Of a DNA stretch of 39,505 nucleotides, positions 8,665-18,414 are shown piece after piece (the stretch's first letter is position 1; each line of letters starts with the position of its first letter). Made by a program: the position numbers and the translations under genes. The notes under the pieces were generated by a model. The model saw only the letters and a list, made by a program, of their open reading frames with translations, did no database searches and was not told the DNA's origin. Source of the DNA: Haemophilus parainfluenzae (GTDB lineage Bacteria > Pseudomonadota > Gammaproteobacteria > Enterobacterales > Pasteurellaceae); the NCBI RefSeq assembly GCF_003253005.1, contig NZ_QEPZ01000010.1:1-39505 (forward strand). The letters run 5' to 3'.

Positions 8665-10116
8665 ATGAAAAGATATAGTTCCTTTTTACTCGCCTTATTC
8701 CCAGCCCTAGCAATTGCCGCCCCGTCGCCGGAATTAAGCACAGAAATTGATAAACAAGTAAAAATTGCTGAGCCTGAAAAACAGCGAGAAAATCTACCGC
8801 ACTTAACGGAAGAACAGTCCTACTCAACACGAATTAGTCGTGAAGAATTAGAGCAAAATCAGCCGCTCACTACTCAATTATTATCACAGGCGATTTATTC
8901 TCGTGATGCTGATTTAATTGAGAAATTATTAGAAGTGTATCAAACCTTTCCTGAGCAAGATCCGATTTTAGTGCTATTTGCACAAGGGAAAGTTGCGGCA
9001 TTAAATGATGATCAGGCAACTGCCATTGATAAATATCGTGAAGTGTTAGCACAAAATCCTAATTTAAATCCGGTGCGCATTGAGCTTGCAATCGCCTTGT
9101 TTAATCAGAAACAAGATGGTGCAGCAAAGGCTCAATTTGACAAAGCTAAAACAGCAGAAGATTTACCTGCACCGGTGATGGAACTCATTGATACTTATTT
9201 ATCTGCTTTGAATGAGCGTGATAGCTGGAATGTGGATATTGCCTTTAATTATGTGCGAGATACAAACGTGAATAATGTAGGCAGTGGCAAGCAAGTTAAG
9301 CTTGCAAGTGGGGGCGTTTTAACTCGAGCTGATGATATGATGCCACAAAGCGCTCATGGGCTAGCATATTCTTTAGATATTTCTCGTGACTTTAATTTAT
9401 GGGGTTCGAATTATCTTTCAGTCGGTAATGAGTTTTTTGGTAAAAGCTATTGGGATAATCATGAATATGACGATCTTTCTAATCGTACATTTATTGGTTA
9501 TGCCTATAAAACTTCAAAACAAACTTTCCGCTTAAAACCTTTTTATGAAAAACGTTGGTATGGTGGTGAAAGTTATCGCTGGGGAAATGGTGTTCGTCTT
9601 GAACTTACACATTGGCTTAATCTAAATTGGCAAATTGCTTTAGCTGGTGAGTTTGCTAAACAGCGTTATTTTGATAGCGAAGTATTAAATGGTAATAATA
9701 AGCTCGTTTCTGCCACCTTATTATGGATGCCTAATCCTAAACGCTTTTTCTATTTAGGTTCCGATTTTTCTGCTGAGAGAACCTTAGTTCGCCAATATTC
9801 TTCAGACAGTAAAAGCTTGCGCCTAGGTTGGGGACAAGAATGGAACAGGGGCGTCTCTTCGCGTTTAGGACTTTCTTTAACACAACGTGAGTACAAAGAT
9901 ATTGCCAAACTTGCAAATGTTGATTTGTTTTCTTTTGGAAAAATTCGTAAAGACAAAATCTACGGTGTAAATTTAAGTCTTTGGAAACGAGATTGGCACT
10001 TATGGGGTATCACGCCGAAAGTCGTATTTAGTTGGAAGAAACAAGATAGTAATATCCCAGAAATGTATTCTTATACCCAAAAGAATGTCCATCTGATTTT
10101 TGAAAAAACGTTTTAG
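8665..10116 (+). CDS. Slam-type surface lipoprotein assembly modulator
   Basis: Outer-membrane protein of 483 residues resembling Slam (DUF560), which moves lipoproteins such as TbpB to the cell surface in Neisseria and relatives. A Sec signal peptide (MKRYSSFLLALFPALAIAAP) is followed by a TPR-like helical region at about residues 70-175. From S187 (SWNVDIAFNYVRDTN) there are alternating aromatic strands typical of the barrel domain. The protein ends in EKTF, a C-terminal Phe as expected for a BAM substrate. The length fits the family. The gene lies 59 bases after its likely client, across a terminator-like hairpin; the ribosome site is weak. Slam1, Slam2 or a haemophore-type subclass cannot be told apart by eye. 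Confidence 0.88.
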   Translation: MKRYSSFLLALFPALAIAAPSPELSTEIDKQVKIAEPEKQRENLPHLTEEQSYSTRISREELEQNQPLTTQLLSQAIYSRDADLIEKLLEVYQTFPEQDPILVLFAQGKVAALNDDQATAIDKYREVLAQNPNLNPVRIELAIALFNQKQDGAAKAQFDKAKTAEDLPAPVMELIDTYLSALNERDSWNVDIAFNYVRDTNVNNVGSGKQVKLASGGVLTRADDMMPQSAHGLAYSLDISRDFNLWGSNYLSVGNEFFGKSYWDNHEYDDLSNRTFIGYAYKTSKQTFRLKPFYEKRWYGGESYRWGNGVRLELTHWLNLNWQIALAGEFAKQRYFDSEVLNGNNKLVSATLLWMPNPKRFFYLGSDFSAERTLVRQYSSDSKSLRLGWGQEWNRGVSSRLGLSLTQREYKDIAKLANVDLFSFGKIRKDKIYGVNLSLWKRDWHLWGITPKVVFSWKKQDSNIPEMYSYTQKNVHLIFEKTF

Positions 10117-10149
10117 TCGTAAATAAAACGTTATTTCTAAAACGACCTA

Positions 10150-10195
10150 AAAAATAACCGCACTTTGAATCATCAAAAGTGCGGTTATTTTCTTT
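10150..10195. terminator. Paired-USS terminator between slam and pta (right cassette boundary)
   Basis: Inverted USS copies at 10157-10165 and 10177-10185, flanked by A and T runs, lie between convergent slam and pta and can terminate both. The block matches 6421-6465 at 43 of 45 positions, including the spacer TGAATCAT. Confidence 0.9.
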
Positions 10196-10219
10196 AGTGT
10201 TTTACAACAAAGGCTTTGA

Positions 10220-11671
10220 TTAAGCTTGTGTTGCTTGGATCGCAGTTAATGCGATGGTGTAGATGATATCATCCACTAATGCACCACGAGATAAGTCATT
10301 AACTGGTTTACGCATACCTTGAAGCATTGGGCCTACAGCCACTAAATCAGCAGAACGTTGAACCGCTTTATAGCCGATGTTACCTGCATTGATATCAGGG
10401 AATACAAACACGTTTGCTTGGCCAGCCACTTTAGAGTTTGGTGCTTTAGACGCTGCGACATCTTTCATCACAGCTGCATCGTATTGTAATGGGCCATCGA
10501 TTAATAAATCAGGACGTTTTTCTTGTGCAATACGCGTTGCTTCTTTTACTTTCTCTACAGATTGACCTGAACCAGAAGTACCGGTTGAGTAAGAAAGCAT
10601 TGCGACTTTCGGATTTAAACCAAATGCTTTTGCCGATTCAGCAGATTGAATTGCGATTTCAGCAAGTTGTTCAGCTGTTGGTTCTGGGTTTACTGCACAG
10701 TCTCCATATACTAATACTTGGTCTGGTAATAACATGAAGAATACAGACGAGATAATTGAGCTACCTGGTGCTGTTTTGATGATTTGCATTGGTGGACGAA
10801 TCGTATTTGCCGTGGTGTGAACGGCCCCAGAGACTAAACCATCTACTTCGCCCGCTTCTAACATCATGGTACCTAATACAACGGTGTCTTCTAATTGTGC
10901 ACGCGCTTGTTCTTCCGTTAAACCTTTAGATTTGCGTAATTCAACTAAACGAGCAACGTAGTTTTCGCGTACGTCAGCTGGATTGATGATCGTTACATCA
11001 GCACCTAAAGTCACGCCTTGTTCTGCCGCAACTTTTTTCACTGATTCAGGATCCGCTAATAATACCGATTTTGCGATACCTCGTTCAGCACAGATAGCTG
11101 CCGCTTTAACTGTACGAGGTTCGTCACCTTCTGGTAATACGATGGTTTTGCCTGCTTTGCGTGCTAAATCAGTTAATTTGAAACGGAATGCTGCTGGAGA
11201 AATACGTGCTTCACGAGTAAGTGGCGCAGCGATTGCTGTAGCTAACGCTTGTGCATCTAAGGTTTTAATTTTGCTTGCTTGCGCACCAAATACACCTAAG
11301 ATGTCAGTGTTGTTCACTCCACCAAATTCTGAAGCAACGGCTTCTACTAATATGGCTTCTTCATTGTTTGCTACTAAGATGATTTGTGCATCTAAGGTTT
11401 GTGCAATCGCGAAGTTTAAGCTATTTGCAAAAGGCGCTTGAGCAGAAGGTTGAACACCTTTAACAACCACTAAATTTGCATTTAATGCTTGGAAATCAGC
11501 TACGATTTTTTCTAATAACACGTCTTTCTGATTATTTGCGATTAATGCTTGAGCGGCTTTTACATCTTCTACTGCATTGAATACGACCGCACCTGTTACT
11601 TTAGATGCGTCTAATGCTGCCGCTAAATTCGCTTCTGCGCTAGTTGGGATAAGAATAACTGCTTTAGTCAT
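10220..11671 (-). CDS. pta: Phosphate acetyltransferase, short form
   Basis: Pta interconverts acetyl-CoA and acetyl phosphate; with AckA it forms the acetate overflow pathway. The catalytic PTA domain is intact from about residue 160 ([37 protein letters not shown]). The protein is only 483 residues, while E. coli Pta is 714 and the H. influenzae protein is, from memory, similar. The N-terminal region is about 160 instead of about 390 residues. It keeps traces of the BioD-like fold (SDVLLEKIV-like and [13 protein letters not shown] stretches) but has no P-loop and no room for the DRTGG domain. The frame is uninterrupted. AAAGG precedes ATG. The gene follows ackA on the same strand across a hairpin terminator. 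Confidence 0.95.
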   Translation of the reverse strand: MTKAVILIPTSAEANLAAALDASKVTGAVVFNAVEDVKAAQALIANNQKDVLLEKIVADFQALNANLVVVKGVQPSAQAPFANSLNFAIAQTLDAQIILVANNEEAILVEAVASEFGGVNNTDILGVFGAQASKIKTLDAQALATAIAAPLTREARISPAAFRFKLTDLARKAGKTIVLPEGDEPRTVKAAAICAERGIAKSVLLADPESVKKVAAEQGVTLGADVTIINPADVRENYVARLVELRKSKGLTEEQARAQLEDTVVLGTMMLEAGEVDGLVSGAVHTTANTIRPPMQIIKTAPGSSIISSVFFMLLPDQVLVYGDCAVNPEPTAEQLAEIAIQSAESAKAFGLNPKVAMLSYSTGTSGSGQSVEKVKEATRIAQEKRPDLLIDGPLQYDAAVMKDVAASKAPNSKVAGQANVFVFPDINAGNIGYKAVQRSADLVAVGPMLQGMRKPVNDLSRGALVDDIIYTIALTAIQATQA

Positions 11672-11691
11672 TTTGATATACCTTTTATTGA

Positions 11692-11723
11692 ATGAAAAAA
11701 CCTGCTGATTTCTCAGCAGGTTT
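11692..11723 (-). terminator. Hairpin terminator or attenuator between ackA and pta
   Basis: On the minus strand, CCTGCTGA and TCAGCAGG (11701-11720) form an 8-base-pair stem, extended by A-T pairs and followed by six Ts. It falls after the ackA stop and about 20 bases before pta. Since the two are normally one operon, it probably reduces but does not abolish pta transcription from the ackA promoter. Confidence 0.85.
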
Positions 11724-11735
11724 GAAGGAAGTTGA

Positions 11736-12941
11736 TTAGCCCGCTAAACGTGCTGTATCTTGTGCAATTACTAATTCTTCGTTAGTTGGAAGAACGATCG
11801 CTTTGAATGCAGAGTCATCAGCAGTGATTACGCCTGATTTGCCAAAGCGAGCAGCAAGGTTACGTTCTTGGTCTAATTTGATACCAAATAATTTTAAGTG
11901 GCTTAACGCTAATTCACGAACGTGAGCTGAGTTTTCACCGATACCACCCGTAAATGCGATCGCATCTAAGTGATCATCACCTAAAACAGCCATGTATGCA
12001 CCAATGTATTTTGCTAAACGGTAGCTGTAAACATCTAATGCACGTTTTGCTTCTGGTTTAGATGCATCGTCGTAGTTATCTTCTGCATAACGACAGTCGC
12101 TCGTTACTTCAGTTAAGCCTAAAAGACCTGATTTTTTCACTAAGGTCTCTTCGATTTGATCCATTGACATGCCTAGGTTTTTATATAGGTAGAAAACGAT
12201 CGCAGGGTCGATGTCACCACAACGTGTACCCATGACTAAACCTTCTAAAGGGGTTAAACCCATAGAAGTATCGATACATTTACCGTTACGAACCACAGAA
12301 ACAGAACCACCGTTACCTAAGTGACAGATGATTGCGTTTACTTGGTCTGCTGGTTTGCCTACGTATTCAGCGACTTCACGAGAAACGAAGTAGTGGCTGG
12401 TACCATGAGCACCATAGCGACGTACGCCATGTTCTTTGTAAAGTGAGTATGGAAGTGCATATAGATATGCTTCTTCTGGCATGGTTTGATGGAATGCTGT
12501 ATCAAATACGACAACGTTCTTATCTTTTAAGTGTGGGAATGTTTTAAATGCTTCACGGATACCGATTAAGTGAGCAGGGTTGTGAAGTGGTGCAAATTGT
12601 GCCGCATCTTCAATACCTTTAACTACCTCATCTGTTACGATAACAGATTGAGTGTATTTCTCACCACCGTGAACTATACGGTGACCAATCGAGGTGATAG
12701 AGTTTTTAAGCTCATCAGTCATAATATTTGATGCGATAAAGTTAAGCGCCTCAGTGTGCGCTGCACCAGCACCTAAATCTGCGCTACCTTTTTCTCCGTT
12801 AAGTTTCCATTTGATACGAGCTTCAGGAAGATAAAATGCTTCTGCTAAGCCTGATAATTTTTCTTCACCTGTTGCAGGATCAAGGATTGCAAATTTTAAT
12901 GAAGAACTACCACAGTTAAGGATGAGAACAAGTTTTGACAT
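11736..12941 (-). CDS. ackA: Acetate kinase
   Basis: AckA transfers phosphate between acetyl phosphate and ADP, giving ATP and acetate in the cytoplasm. The ASKHA-fold signature NCGSSSLKF starts at residue 9. [25 protein letters not shown] and [13 protein letters not shown] are also present. The frame extends upstream to 12983, but ATG 12941 is the start: it gives [11 protein letters not shown] and 401 residues, the usual length, with AGGG a few bases upstream. Divergent yfbV is upstream, as in E. coli, and pta is downstream. Confidence 0.97.
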   Translation of the reverse strand: MSKLVLILNCGSSSLKFAILDPATGEEKLSGLAEAFYLPEARIKWKLNGEKGSADLGAGAAHTEALNFIASNIMTDELKNSITSIGHRIVHGGEKYTQSVIVTDEVVKGIEDAAQFAPLHNPAHLIGIREAFKTFPHLKDKNVVVFDTAFHQTMPEEAYLYALPYSLYKEHGVRRYGAHGTSHYFVSREVAEYVGKPADQVNAIICHLGNGGSVSVVRNGKCIDTSMGLTPLEGLVMGTRCGDIDPAIVFYLYKNLGMSMDQIEETLVKKSGLLGLTEVTSDCRYAEDNYDDASKPEAKRALDVYSYRLAKYIGAYMAVLGDDHLDAIAFTGGIGENSAHVRELALSHLKLFGIKLDQERNLAARFGKSGVITADDSAFKAIVLPTNEELVIAQDTARLAG

Positions 12942-13104
12942 AGGAACCCTATTTTTGATTGAGGTTAATAAAAATCCATTCAAAAGAACGGAGTATAAAT
13001 TCTATATAGAATACACCTTTTAGCATATAAAATAAATTAACTGGAGGGTAAAAATACGATCTTTTATTAGAAAAGTTGAAAATTTCAACAATTTCTAGTC
13101 GGGG

Positions 13105-13134
13105 ATGACAATTAAACCTAAACTAGAGTATTAT
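13105..13134 (+). promoter_or_regulatory. Putative yfbV promoter
   Basis: ATGACA (13105-13110) and TATTAT (13129-13134) are separated by 18 bases. A USS (13135-13143) begins at the base after the -10 box, so the transcript would start within or just after the USS. Confidence 0.5.
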
Positions 13135-13162
13135 AAGTGCGGTTATTTTCAAGGATGTTTTC

Positions 13163-13609
13163 ATGTCATCATTTTTTTCAACCTTAAAACAAGGGCAAAT
13201 TTATTTGCAAACGTGGCCATTAGAAGCGAAGCTCGGCATGATTTTTCCCGAAAATCGCATTATTAAAGCCACAAAATTTGCACAAAAATTTATGCCTTTT
13301 ATGGCAGTGTTTGCGGTGGTCTGGCAGCAACTTTATGCCAAAGCAGATCTTACTGCATTTTCGCTTGCTATTTTGACCGCACTTTGTGCGTTAGCGATGC
13401 CATTTCAAGGTTTATATTGGTTGGGGAAACGAGCAAACTTACCCTTAGAACCGCAAAGTTCTCAGTGGTTTTATGAGATTAGTGAACGTTTGAGAAAACA
13501 ACATGAAAGTTTGCCAACTGTGCAAGATAAACCGACATATCAGCACTTGGCAGAAGTATTACGAAAGGCACAGCAAAAATTGGATAAAGCATTTTGGCAA
13601 GAAATTTAG
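13163..13609 (+). CDS. yfbV: YfbV family inner-membrane protein (UPF0208)
   Basis: Membrane protein of 148 residues matching E. coli YfbV in length and position, divergent from ackA. Two hydrophobic segments (about residues 42-60 and 67-87) are separated by a short charged loop, and a polar C-terminal tail follows. AAGGA precedes the ATG. E. coli YfbV has been linked to insulating the Ter macrodomain; whether this holds here is unknown. The USS at 13376-13384 encodes Thr-Ala-Leu within the second hydrophobic segment. Confidence 0.88.
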   Translation: MSSFFSTLKQGQIYLQTWPLEAKLGMIFPENRIIKATKFAQKFMPFMAVFAVVWQQLYAKADLTAFSLAILTALCALAMPFQGLYWLGKRANLPLEPQSSQWFYEISERLRKQHESLPTVQDKPTYQHLAEVLRKAQQKLDKAFWQEI

Positions 13610-13631
13610 CTAATTGCTTCAAATTTAATTG

Positions 13632-13647
13632 ACGCAAACGTTTTCCT
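13632..13647 (+). promoter_or_regulatory. PurR operator upstream of cvpA-purF
   Basis: ACGCAAACGTTTTCCT matches the PurR consensus ACGCAAACGTTTTCGT at 15 of 16 positions. It overlaps a possible -35 box (TTGACG, 13629-13634), as expected for repression by PurR bound to hypoxanthine or guanine. Confidence 0.9.
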
Positions 13648-13714
13648 TTTGTATTTTTTTTATGTAGAATACTGCGGTCGCAATGGCGACCCTTTTTAAT
13701 TGAGAGACTATTTA

Positions 13715-14206
13715 ATGATTGATTATATTATCATTGGCATCATCGCATTTTCGATTATCGTGAGTTTATTACGTGGATTTGTGCGAGAGGTGATGTCCCT
13801 TGCAAGCTGGGTCGTTGCATTTATTGTCGCGAGCCAATTTTATCCTTATCTCGCCACCTATCTTACTCAAATTGAATCTGACTACGTGCGTAACGGCACG
13901 GCAATCGGCATTTTATTTGTTTTAACCCTAATTGTAGGCGGCATTGTTAATTATGTGATTAGCCAATTAGTGGATAAAACAGGACTTACCGGAACAGATC
14001 GTGTTCTCGGTGCGGCATTTGGCTTAATTCGTGGGGCGTTAATCGTTGCTGCGATCTTATTCTTCTTGGATACCTTCACTAACTTTGAACAAACCGATTG
14101 GTGGAAAGAATCAAAATTAATTCCTCATTTCGGCTTTATTATTGAATGGTTTTTCCAACAACTACAAGCAAGTTCTAGTTTTTTAAACTCAACTTTTAAA
14201 CAATAA
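13715..14206 (+). CDS. cvpA: CvpA family inner-membrane protein
   Basis: CvpA is a four-helix inner-membrane protein needed for colicin V production in E. coli. It has been linked to envelope and bile stress resistance, but its biochemical role is unclear. The start is ATG 13715 (MIDYIIIGIIAFSIIVSLLRG), giving 163 residues against 162 in E. coli. The in-frame TTG at 13700 contains the GAGA ribosome site and is unlikely to be the start. Hydrophobic segments fall near residues 3-20, 25-45, 62-80 and 98-118. The gene lies 14 bases before purF and shares its PurR-controlled transcript. Confidence 0.95.
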   Translation: MIDYIIIGIIAFSIIVSLLRGFVREVMSLASWVVAFIVASQFYPYLATYLTQIESDYVRNGTAIGILFVLTLIVGGIVNYVISQLVDKTGLTGTDRVLGAAFGLIRGALIVAAILFFLDTFTNFEQTDWWKESKLIPHFGFIIEWFFQQLQASSSFLNSTFKQ

Positions 14207-14220
14207 GGTAGTCAATCAGT

Positions 14221-15738
14221 ATGTGTGGAATTGTCGGTATCGTTAGCCAAAATCCGGTTAATGAATCCATTTATGCAGCATTAACGTTATTACAGCATCG
14301 AGGTCAAGATGCGGCGGGGATTGTCACAATCGATGATGAAAACCGCTTCCGTTTGCGTAAGGCTAATGGTCTTGTAAGCGATGTGTTCAGACAAGAGCAT
14401 ATGTTACGTTTACAAGGTCACGCAGGCCTCGGACATGTACGTTATCCAACCGCTGGCAGTTCAAGTGTATCTGAAGCTCAGCCTTTCTATGTTAACTCAC
14501 CTTATGGTTTAAGCCTTGTTCACAATGGTAACTTAACCAACTCAACCGAATTAAAAGATAAATTATTTAAAGAAGCGCGTCGTCATATAAATACCAATTC
14601 GGATTCAGAACTTCTTCTCAATATTCTTGCGAATCATTTGGATAGAGTGAATAAATACCATCTCGATCCGCAAGATATTTTTAATGCAATTCGTGCGACA
14701 CACAAAGATATTCGTGGTGCTTATGCATGCTTAGCTATGATTATTGGACATGGCATGGTAGCATTTCGCGATCCGTTTGGTATTCGTCCACTCGTGTTAG
14801 GTAAACGAGAAGAAAATGGATCTGTGGAATATATGTTTGCCTCTGAAAGTGTGGCATTAGACGTCGCAGGTTTTGAATTAGTGCGTGATGTTGCGCCAGG
14901 CGAAGCGATTTATGTGACCTTTGATGGCCAGCTTTATGCTGAGCAGTGTGCAGAAAGTGCGGTCTTAAATCCGTGTATTTTTGAATACGTGTACTTTGCT
15001 CGTCCTGATTCAACAATAGACGGAGTGTCTGTCTATGCCGCACGTGTTCACATGGGCGAACATTTAGGTAAAAAAATTGCAAAAGAATGGGTTGAGGAAG
15101 CTGATAACATTGATGTTGTTATTCCAGTACCAGAAACTTCAACAGACATTGCGTTACAGATTGCGAAAATCTTAGGCAAACCTTACCGTCAAGGTTTTGT
15201 GAAAAACCGCTATGTTGGCCGTACATTTATTATGCCTGGACAAGCACAACGTATTAGTTCAGTCCGTCGCAAGCTCAATACGATTAAAGCAGAATTTAAA
15301 GATAAAAATGTGTTATTAGTCGATGATTCCATTGTTCGTGGTACAACATCCGAACAAATCGTGAGTATGGCTAGAGCAGCAGGTGCGAAGAAAATTTACT
15401 TTGCATCAGCCGCGCCAGAAATTCGTTATCCGAATGTGTACGGCATTGATATGCCAACAAAACGAGAACTCATTGCCTATGGCCGTAATGTTGATGAAAT
15501 TGCGAAATTGATTGGTGTAGATAAATTGGTTTTCCAAGATCTTGAAGCACTGACAGAATCAGTACGCCAAGAAAACCCAACCATTCAAGGCTTTGATTGT
15601 TCAGTCTTTACTGGTAAATATATCACTGGCGATATCACACCAGAATACCTTGATAGCATCGCTTCTCAACGTAATGATTCAGCAAAGAAAAAACGGGAAA
15701 AAGATGCAAGCAATCTTGAAATTCATAATGAAGGTTAA
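14221..15738 (+). CDS. purF: Amidophosphoribosyltransferase
   Basis: PurF makes phosphoribosylamine from PRPP and glutamine, the committed step of purine synthesis. It has 505 residues, as in E. coli. The N-terminal nucleophile C2 (MCGIVGIVS) begins the class II glutamine amidotransferase domain. The phosphoribosyltransferase PRPP loop [13 protein letters not shown] is in the C-terminal half. No extra propeptide is present, so only Met removal is needed for maturation. It lies just after cvpA behind the PurR operator at 13632. A USS at 14955-14963 is read as Ser-Ala-Val. Confidence 0.98.
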   Translation: MCGIVGIVSQNPVNESIYAALTLLQHRGQDAAGIVTIDDENRFRLRKANGLVSDVFRQEHMLRLQGHAGLGHVRYPTAGSSSVSEAQPFYVNSPYGLSLVHNGNLTNSTELKDKLFKEARRHINTNSDSELLLNILANHLDRVNKYHLDPQDIFNAIRATHKDIRGAYACLAMIIGHGMVAFRDPFGIRPLVLGKREENGSVEYMFASESVALDVAGFELVRDVAPGEAIYVTFDGQLYAEQCAESAVLNPCIFEYVYFARPDSTIDGVSVYAARVHMGEHLGKKIAKEWVEEADNIDVVIPVPETSTDIALQIAKILGKPYRQGFVKNRYVGRTFIMPGQAQRISSVRRKLNTIKAEFKDKNVLLVDDSIVRGTTSEQIVSMARAAGAKKIYFASAAPEIRYPNVYGIDMPTKRELIAYGRNVDEIAKLIGVDKLVFQDLEALTESVRQENPTIQGFDCSVFTGKYITGDITPEYLDSIASQRNDSAKKKREKDASNLEIHNEG

Positions 15739-15754
15739 GCACATTTAAGATCGT

Positions 15755-15798
15755 AAAAAGCACTAAATTTAATGAAACGTTTAGTGCTTTTTCTTTTT
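15755..15798 (+). terminator. purF terminator
   Basis: A 13-base-pair stem (15755-15767 with 15780-15792, AAAAAGCACTAAA and its complement) is followed by TCTTTTT. It lies just after purF. Confidence 0.88.
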
Positions 15799-15812
15799 GA
15801 TGAAATATAAAG

Positions 15813-15854
15813 AAAAATGACCGCACTTAATGTATTCAAAGTGCGGTCATTTTT
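15813..15854. terminator. Paired-USS terminator between purF and dacB
   Basis: Inverted USS copies at 15820-15828 and 15839-15847 are extended on both sides by TGA/TCA and A/T runs. It serves dacB on the minus strand and backs up purF on the plus strand. Confidence 0.88.
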
Positions 15855-15863
15855 ATATGCGTT

Positions 15864-17303
15864 TTAGTCTTTATAAAGATCGTTATAAAGTGCGCTCTCA
15901 AATTGCACAAGTGGAGCACGTTTTGTTTTACTTTCTAAATCACCGGTTGAATAGCCATTGATAAATTGAACGAAAGCCACTTTTTCACCACGTGCATTGG
16001 TCATAAAACCGGCAAGGTTATAAACGCCTTTTAATGAGCCAGTCTTAGCAATAACGTTTTTCACTAGTGGTGGATTAATTAAGCTACCACGGCCACTGAT
16101 TGTGCCGTCCACACCTGCAATTGGAAAGGTTTCCATTAAGTGTAATTTATCTTCATTTTTGGCAATGTATTCTAAAACAGAAAGCATGGTTTTCGGTGCA
16201 ACTAAATTATGACGAGAAAGACCCGAACCATCAGCTAAGATGCTGTTACCAAATTTAATGCCTTGTTTTTGCAATACGGATTTCACTGCTAATGTGCCTA
16301 ATTGGAATGAAGCAGGGCGTTTATAGTAGTTGTAGGCTACTGCTCTAAATAAGGCATCAGCAATTTGGTTATCCGATTTTTTCATCATTTTTTTCAATAG
16401 CTCAGGTAACGGTTTAGATAAATGCTGTGCAAGTTTTTGTCCTTGCTGTGGTTTTTGAGGTTGTTTTACCTGACCGGTAAATTCAATACCAAGACGTTTT
16501 AATTGACGTTGAATAATGGCGGCTGCGTAGGCATCAGGATCTTGCACGGCGAAGCTGAGCCCAAATGGTTTACTTTGGCGAGCAATACAGCCTTTTACTT
16601 GATAGCGATTATTGTCATGGACAACAACGTCTAACTGGCAATAACCCGCTTCTTGCTGATCCACAATATAAACTTGTCCGAAAACTTGAATAGGAAATTG
16701 AGCAGGAACGTTAATTTTGACGGCTTCACCTACAGGTTGATTTGCATCTAACTCGGCATAAAAACAATTATTATCGATATTTGCTGCAGCAGGAGGGGAG
16801 TTAAAGCACATTGTAAGATCGTTCCAAATCCAACCTAACCCACGATCATGGCTCGAAAATACAGAGGTATCTAAAATAAGATCACCATTAATTTTCTGAA
16901 TGCCTTGGTTCTTTAAATTTGCTAATAGGCTATAAAGTTGTCCACTGGTCAGATCAGGATCGCCAGTAAATTGCACAACAAGATCGCCTTCTAAAACATT
17001 ATTCTGAATCTTTCCGTTACTTAAAAGTGATGTTTCAAACTGAAAGGCATCGCCTAATACTAATTTAGCGGCAACAGCTGTGAACACTTTTTGTGTACTA
17101 GCAGGCAACATAAATGTTGAACCATTGTAGTCTGCAATAATTTGATCTTTATTGAGGTTTTTGGCAATAATACTGGCAGAAGCACCTTCTGGTAAGTATT
17201 GGGTGATAGAGGCCACATTAACTTCAGCCATAGCGGAAAAAGAAAAGCCGAGTGTGATAAATGCCGCTTTAAGTGCGGTCGAAATAGAAGATTTTTTAGT
17301 CAT
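15864..17303 (-). CDS. dacB: D-alanyl-D-alanine carboxypeptidase/endopeptidase (PBP4)
   Basis: DacB is a class C penicillin-binding protein that cleaves D-Ala-D-Ala and peptide cross-links of periplasmic peptidoglycan. Visible motifs are the nucleophile SxxK as S69-T-Q-K72, SDN in KKSDNQIAD, and KTG in [10 protein letters not shown] cleavable Sec signal peptide ends near SAMAEV. ATG 17303 is chosen over the more upstream in-frame codon at 17336 because it starts a normal signal peptide and gives 479 residues. The gene diverges from greA, as in E. coli. The USS at 17271-17279 encodes Thr-Ala-Leu in the signal peptide. Confidence 0.96.
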   Translation of the reverse strand: MTKKSSISTALKAAFITLGFSFSAMAEVNVASITQYLPEGASASIIAKNLNKDQIIADYNGSTFMLPASTQKVFTAVAAKLVLGDAFQFETSLLSNGKIQNNVLEGDLVVQFTGDPDLTSGQLYSLLANLKNQGIQKINGDLILDTSVFSSHDRGLGWIWNDLTMCFNSPPAAANIDNNCFYAELDANQPVGEAVKINVPAQFPIQVFGQVYIVDQQEAGYCQLDVVVHDNNRYQVKGCIARQSKPFGLSFAVQDPDAYAAAIIQRQLKRLGIEFTGQVKQPQKPQQGQKLAQHLSKPLPELLKKMMKKSDNQIADALFRAVAYNYYKRPASFQLGTLAVKSVLQKQGIKFGNSILADGSGLSRHNLVAPKTMLSVLEYIAKNEDKLHLMETFPIAGVDGTISGRGSLINPPLVKNVIAKTGSLKGVYNLAGFMTNARGEKVAFVQFINGYSTGDLESKTKRAPLVQFESALYNDLYKD

Positions 17304-17455
17304 TTTTAGTTCTGTTATGGTTGCTATTTTTCTCAAGACGAATAATAATAAGCTCCGAACTCAATAGAGTAAATCATTTTTTATTTTTCATTGACTGCGG
17401 CAAGGTTGCAAGACGTTGTCGTAGTTTTGTTTTTACCAAATTTCAAGGAAAAAGA

Positions 17456-17932
17456 ATGAAACAAATTCCAATGACCGTGCGCGGCGCGGAGTTATTACGA
17501 GAAGAATTAGATTTCTTAAAAAATGAGCGTCGCCCAGAAATTATCAAGGCAATAGCTGAGGCACGTGAGCATGGTGACTTAAAAGAAAATGCAGAATATC
17601 ACGCTGCGCGTGAACAACAAGGTTTTTGCGAAGGGCGTATTCAAGAAATTGAAAGCAAACTTGCAAATTGTCAGGTTATCGATGTCACCAAATTACTAAA
17701 TAACGGAAAAGTTATTTTTGGTGCCACAGTTGTATTAGTGAATACCGATACCGATGAAGAAGTGACTTACCAAATTGTGGGCGATGATGAGGCAGATATT
17801 AAATCAGGTTTGATTTCTGTGAATTCACCGATTGCCCGTGGTTTGATAGGCAAAGAGTTGGACGATACCGTGAACATCACCACACCAGGTGGAACGGTTG
17901 AATTTGAAATTATTGAAGTGAATTACATCTAA
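17456..17932 (+). CDS. greA: Transcription elongation factor GreA
   Basis: GreA enters the secondary channel of RNA polymerase and stimulates cleavage of backtracked RNA. It has 158 residues when started at ATG 17456 ([14 protein letters not shown]), preceded by AAGGA. The open frame upstream to 17321 is untranslated leader. The N-terminal coiled coil ([16 protein letters not shown] through [16 protein letters not shown]) carries the acidic tip residues, and the FKBP-like C-terminal domain ends in [10 protein letters not shown]. It is divergent from dacB and convergent with yhbY. Confidence 0.97.
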   Translation: MKQIPMTVRGAELLREELDFLKNERRPEIIKAIAEAREHGDLKENAEYHAAREQQGFCEGRIQEIESKLANCQVIDVTKLLNNGKVIFGATVVLVNTDTDEEVTYQIVGDDEADIKSGLISVNSPIARGLIGKELDDTVNITTPGGTVEFEIIEVNYI

Positions 17933-17957
17933 AAAATATCCCCTCAATGAGGGGATA
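17931..17957 (-). terminator. yhbY terminator at the greA-yhbY junction
   Basis: A perfect 9-base-pair stem, TATCCCCTC with GAGGGGATA (17937-17957), has a three-base loop. On the minus strand it runs into six Ts. On the plus strand the tract is poor, so it mainly serves yhbY. Confidence 0.82.
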
Positions 17958-17961
17958 ATAA

Positions 17962-18261
17962 TTATTTACGAGGAAGCTGAATTTTGCCTTCTTCGCTTGG
18001 TCGATAAAGAACCAAAATATGACCGATAGTTTGAACATTAGATGATTTGGTTTCGCGCACGATAGCATCAATGATCAGTTGTTTAGTTTCGCGATCTGCA
18101 CCAGCAATTTTTACTTTGATCAATTCGTGATGATTTAATGCGTTATCGATTTCAGCTAATACACCTTCGGTTAAGCCGTTACCGCCAAGCATGACGACTG
18201 GGCTCAGGTGATGAGCAAGTCCTTTTAAAAATTGTTTTTGTTTTGTTGATAAGTTTGTCAT
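17962..18261 (-). CDS. yhbY: Ribosome assembly RNA-binding protein YhbY
   Basis: Small protein of 99 residues consisting of one CRM (CRS1-YhbY) RNA-binding domain. The diagnostic loop GGNGLTEGVLAEIDNAL and the HHELIKVKI strand are present. In E. coli it binds pre-50S particles. It diverges from rlmE, the 23S rRNA methyltransferase gene, the same pairing found in E. coli, which supports a shared role in large-subunit maturation. Start ATG 18261 is preceded by AAAGGAT on the minus strand. Confidence 0.95.
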   Translation of the reverse strand: MTNLSTKQKQFLKGLAHHLSPVVMLGGNGLTEGVLAEIDNALNHHELIKVKIAGADRETKQLIIDAIVRETKSSNVQTIGHILVLYRPSEEGKIQLPRK

Positions 18262-18414
18262 AAGAATCCTTTAAATAAAAACGAGTCACCCAAAAGAGCG
18301 GTCAGAAAAAATCTGGTTTTTCAGCATTTTTGGGTAAGTCTAGCCTTGAATTTGGCAGATTGTACCCAAATATAGGCGAAACTACTACAAAAAATAGTAC
18401 AAAAGATAGAGATT

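Noticed and set aside
10983-11441. A 152-codon plus-strand frame within pta.
   Set aside because: It is antisense to the conserved Pta coding sequence and shows no family resemblance.
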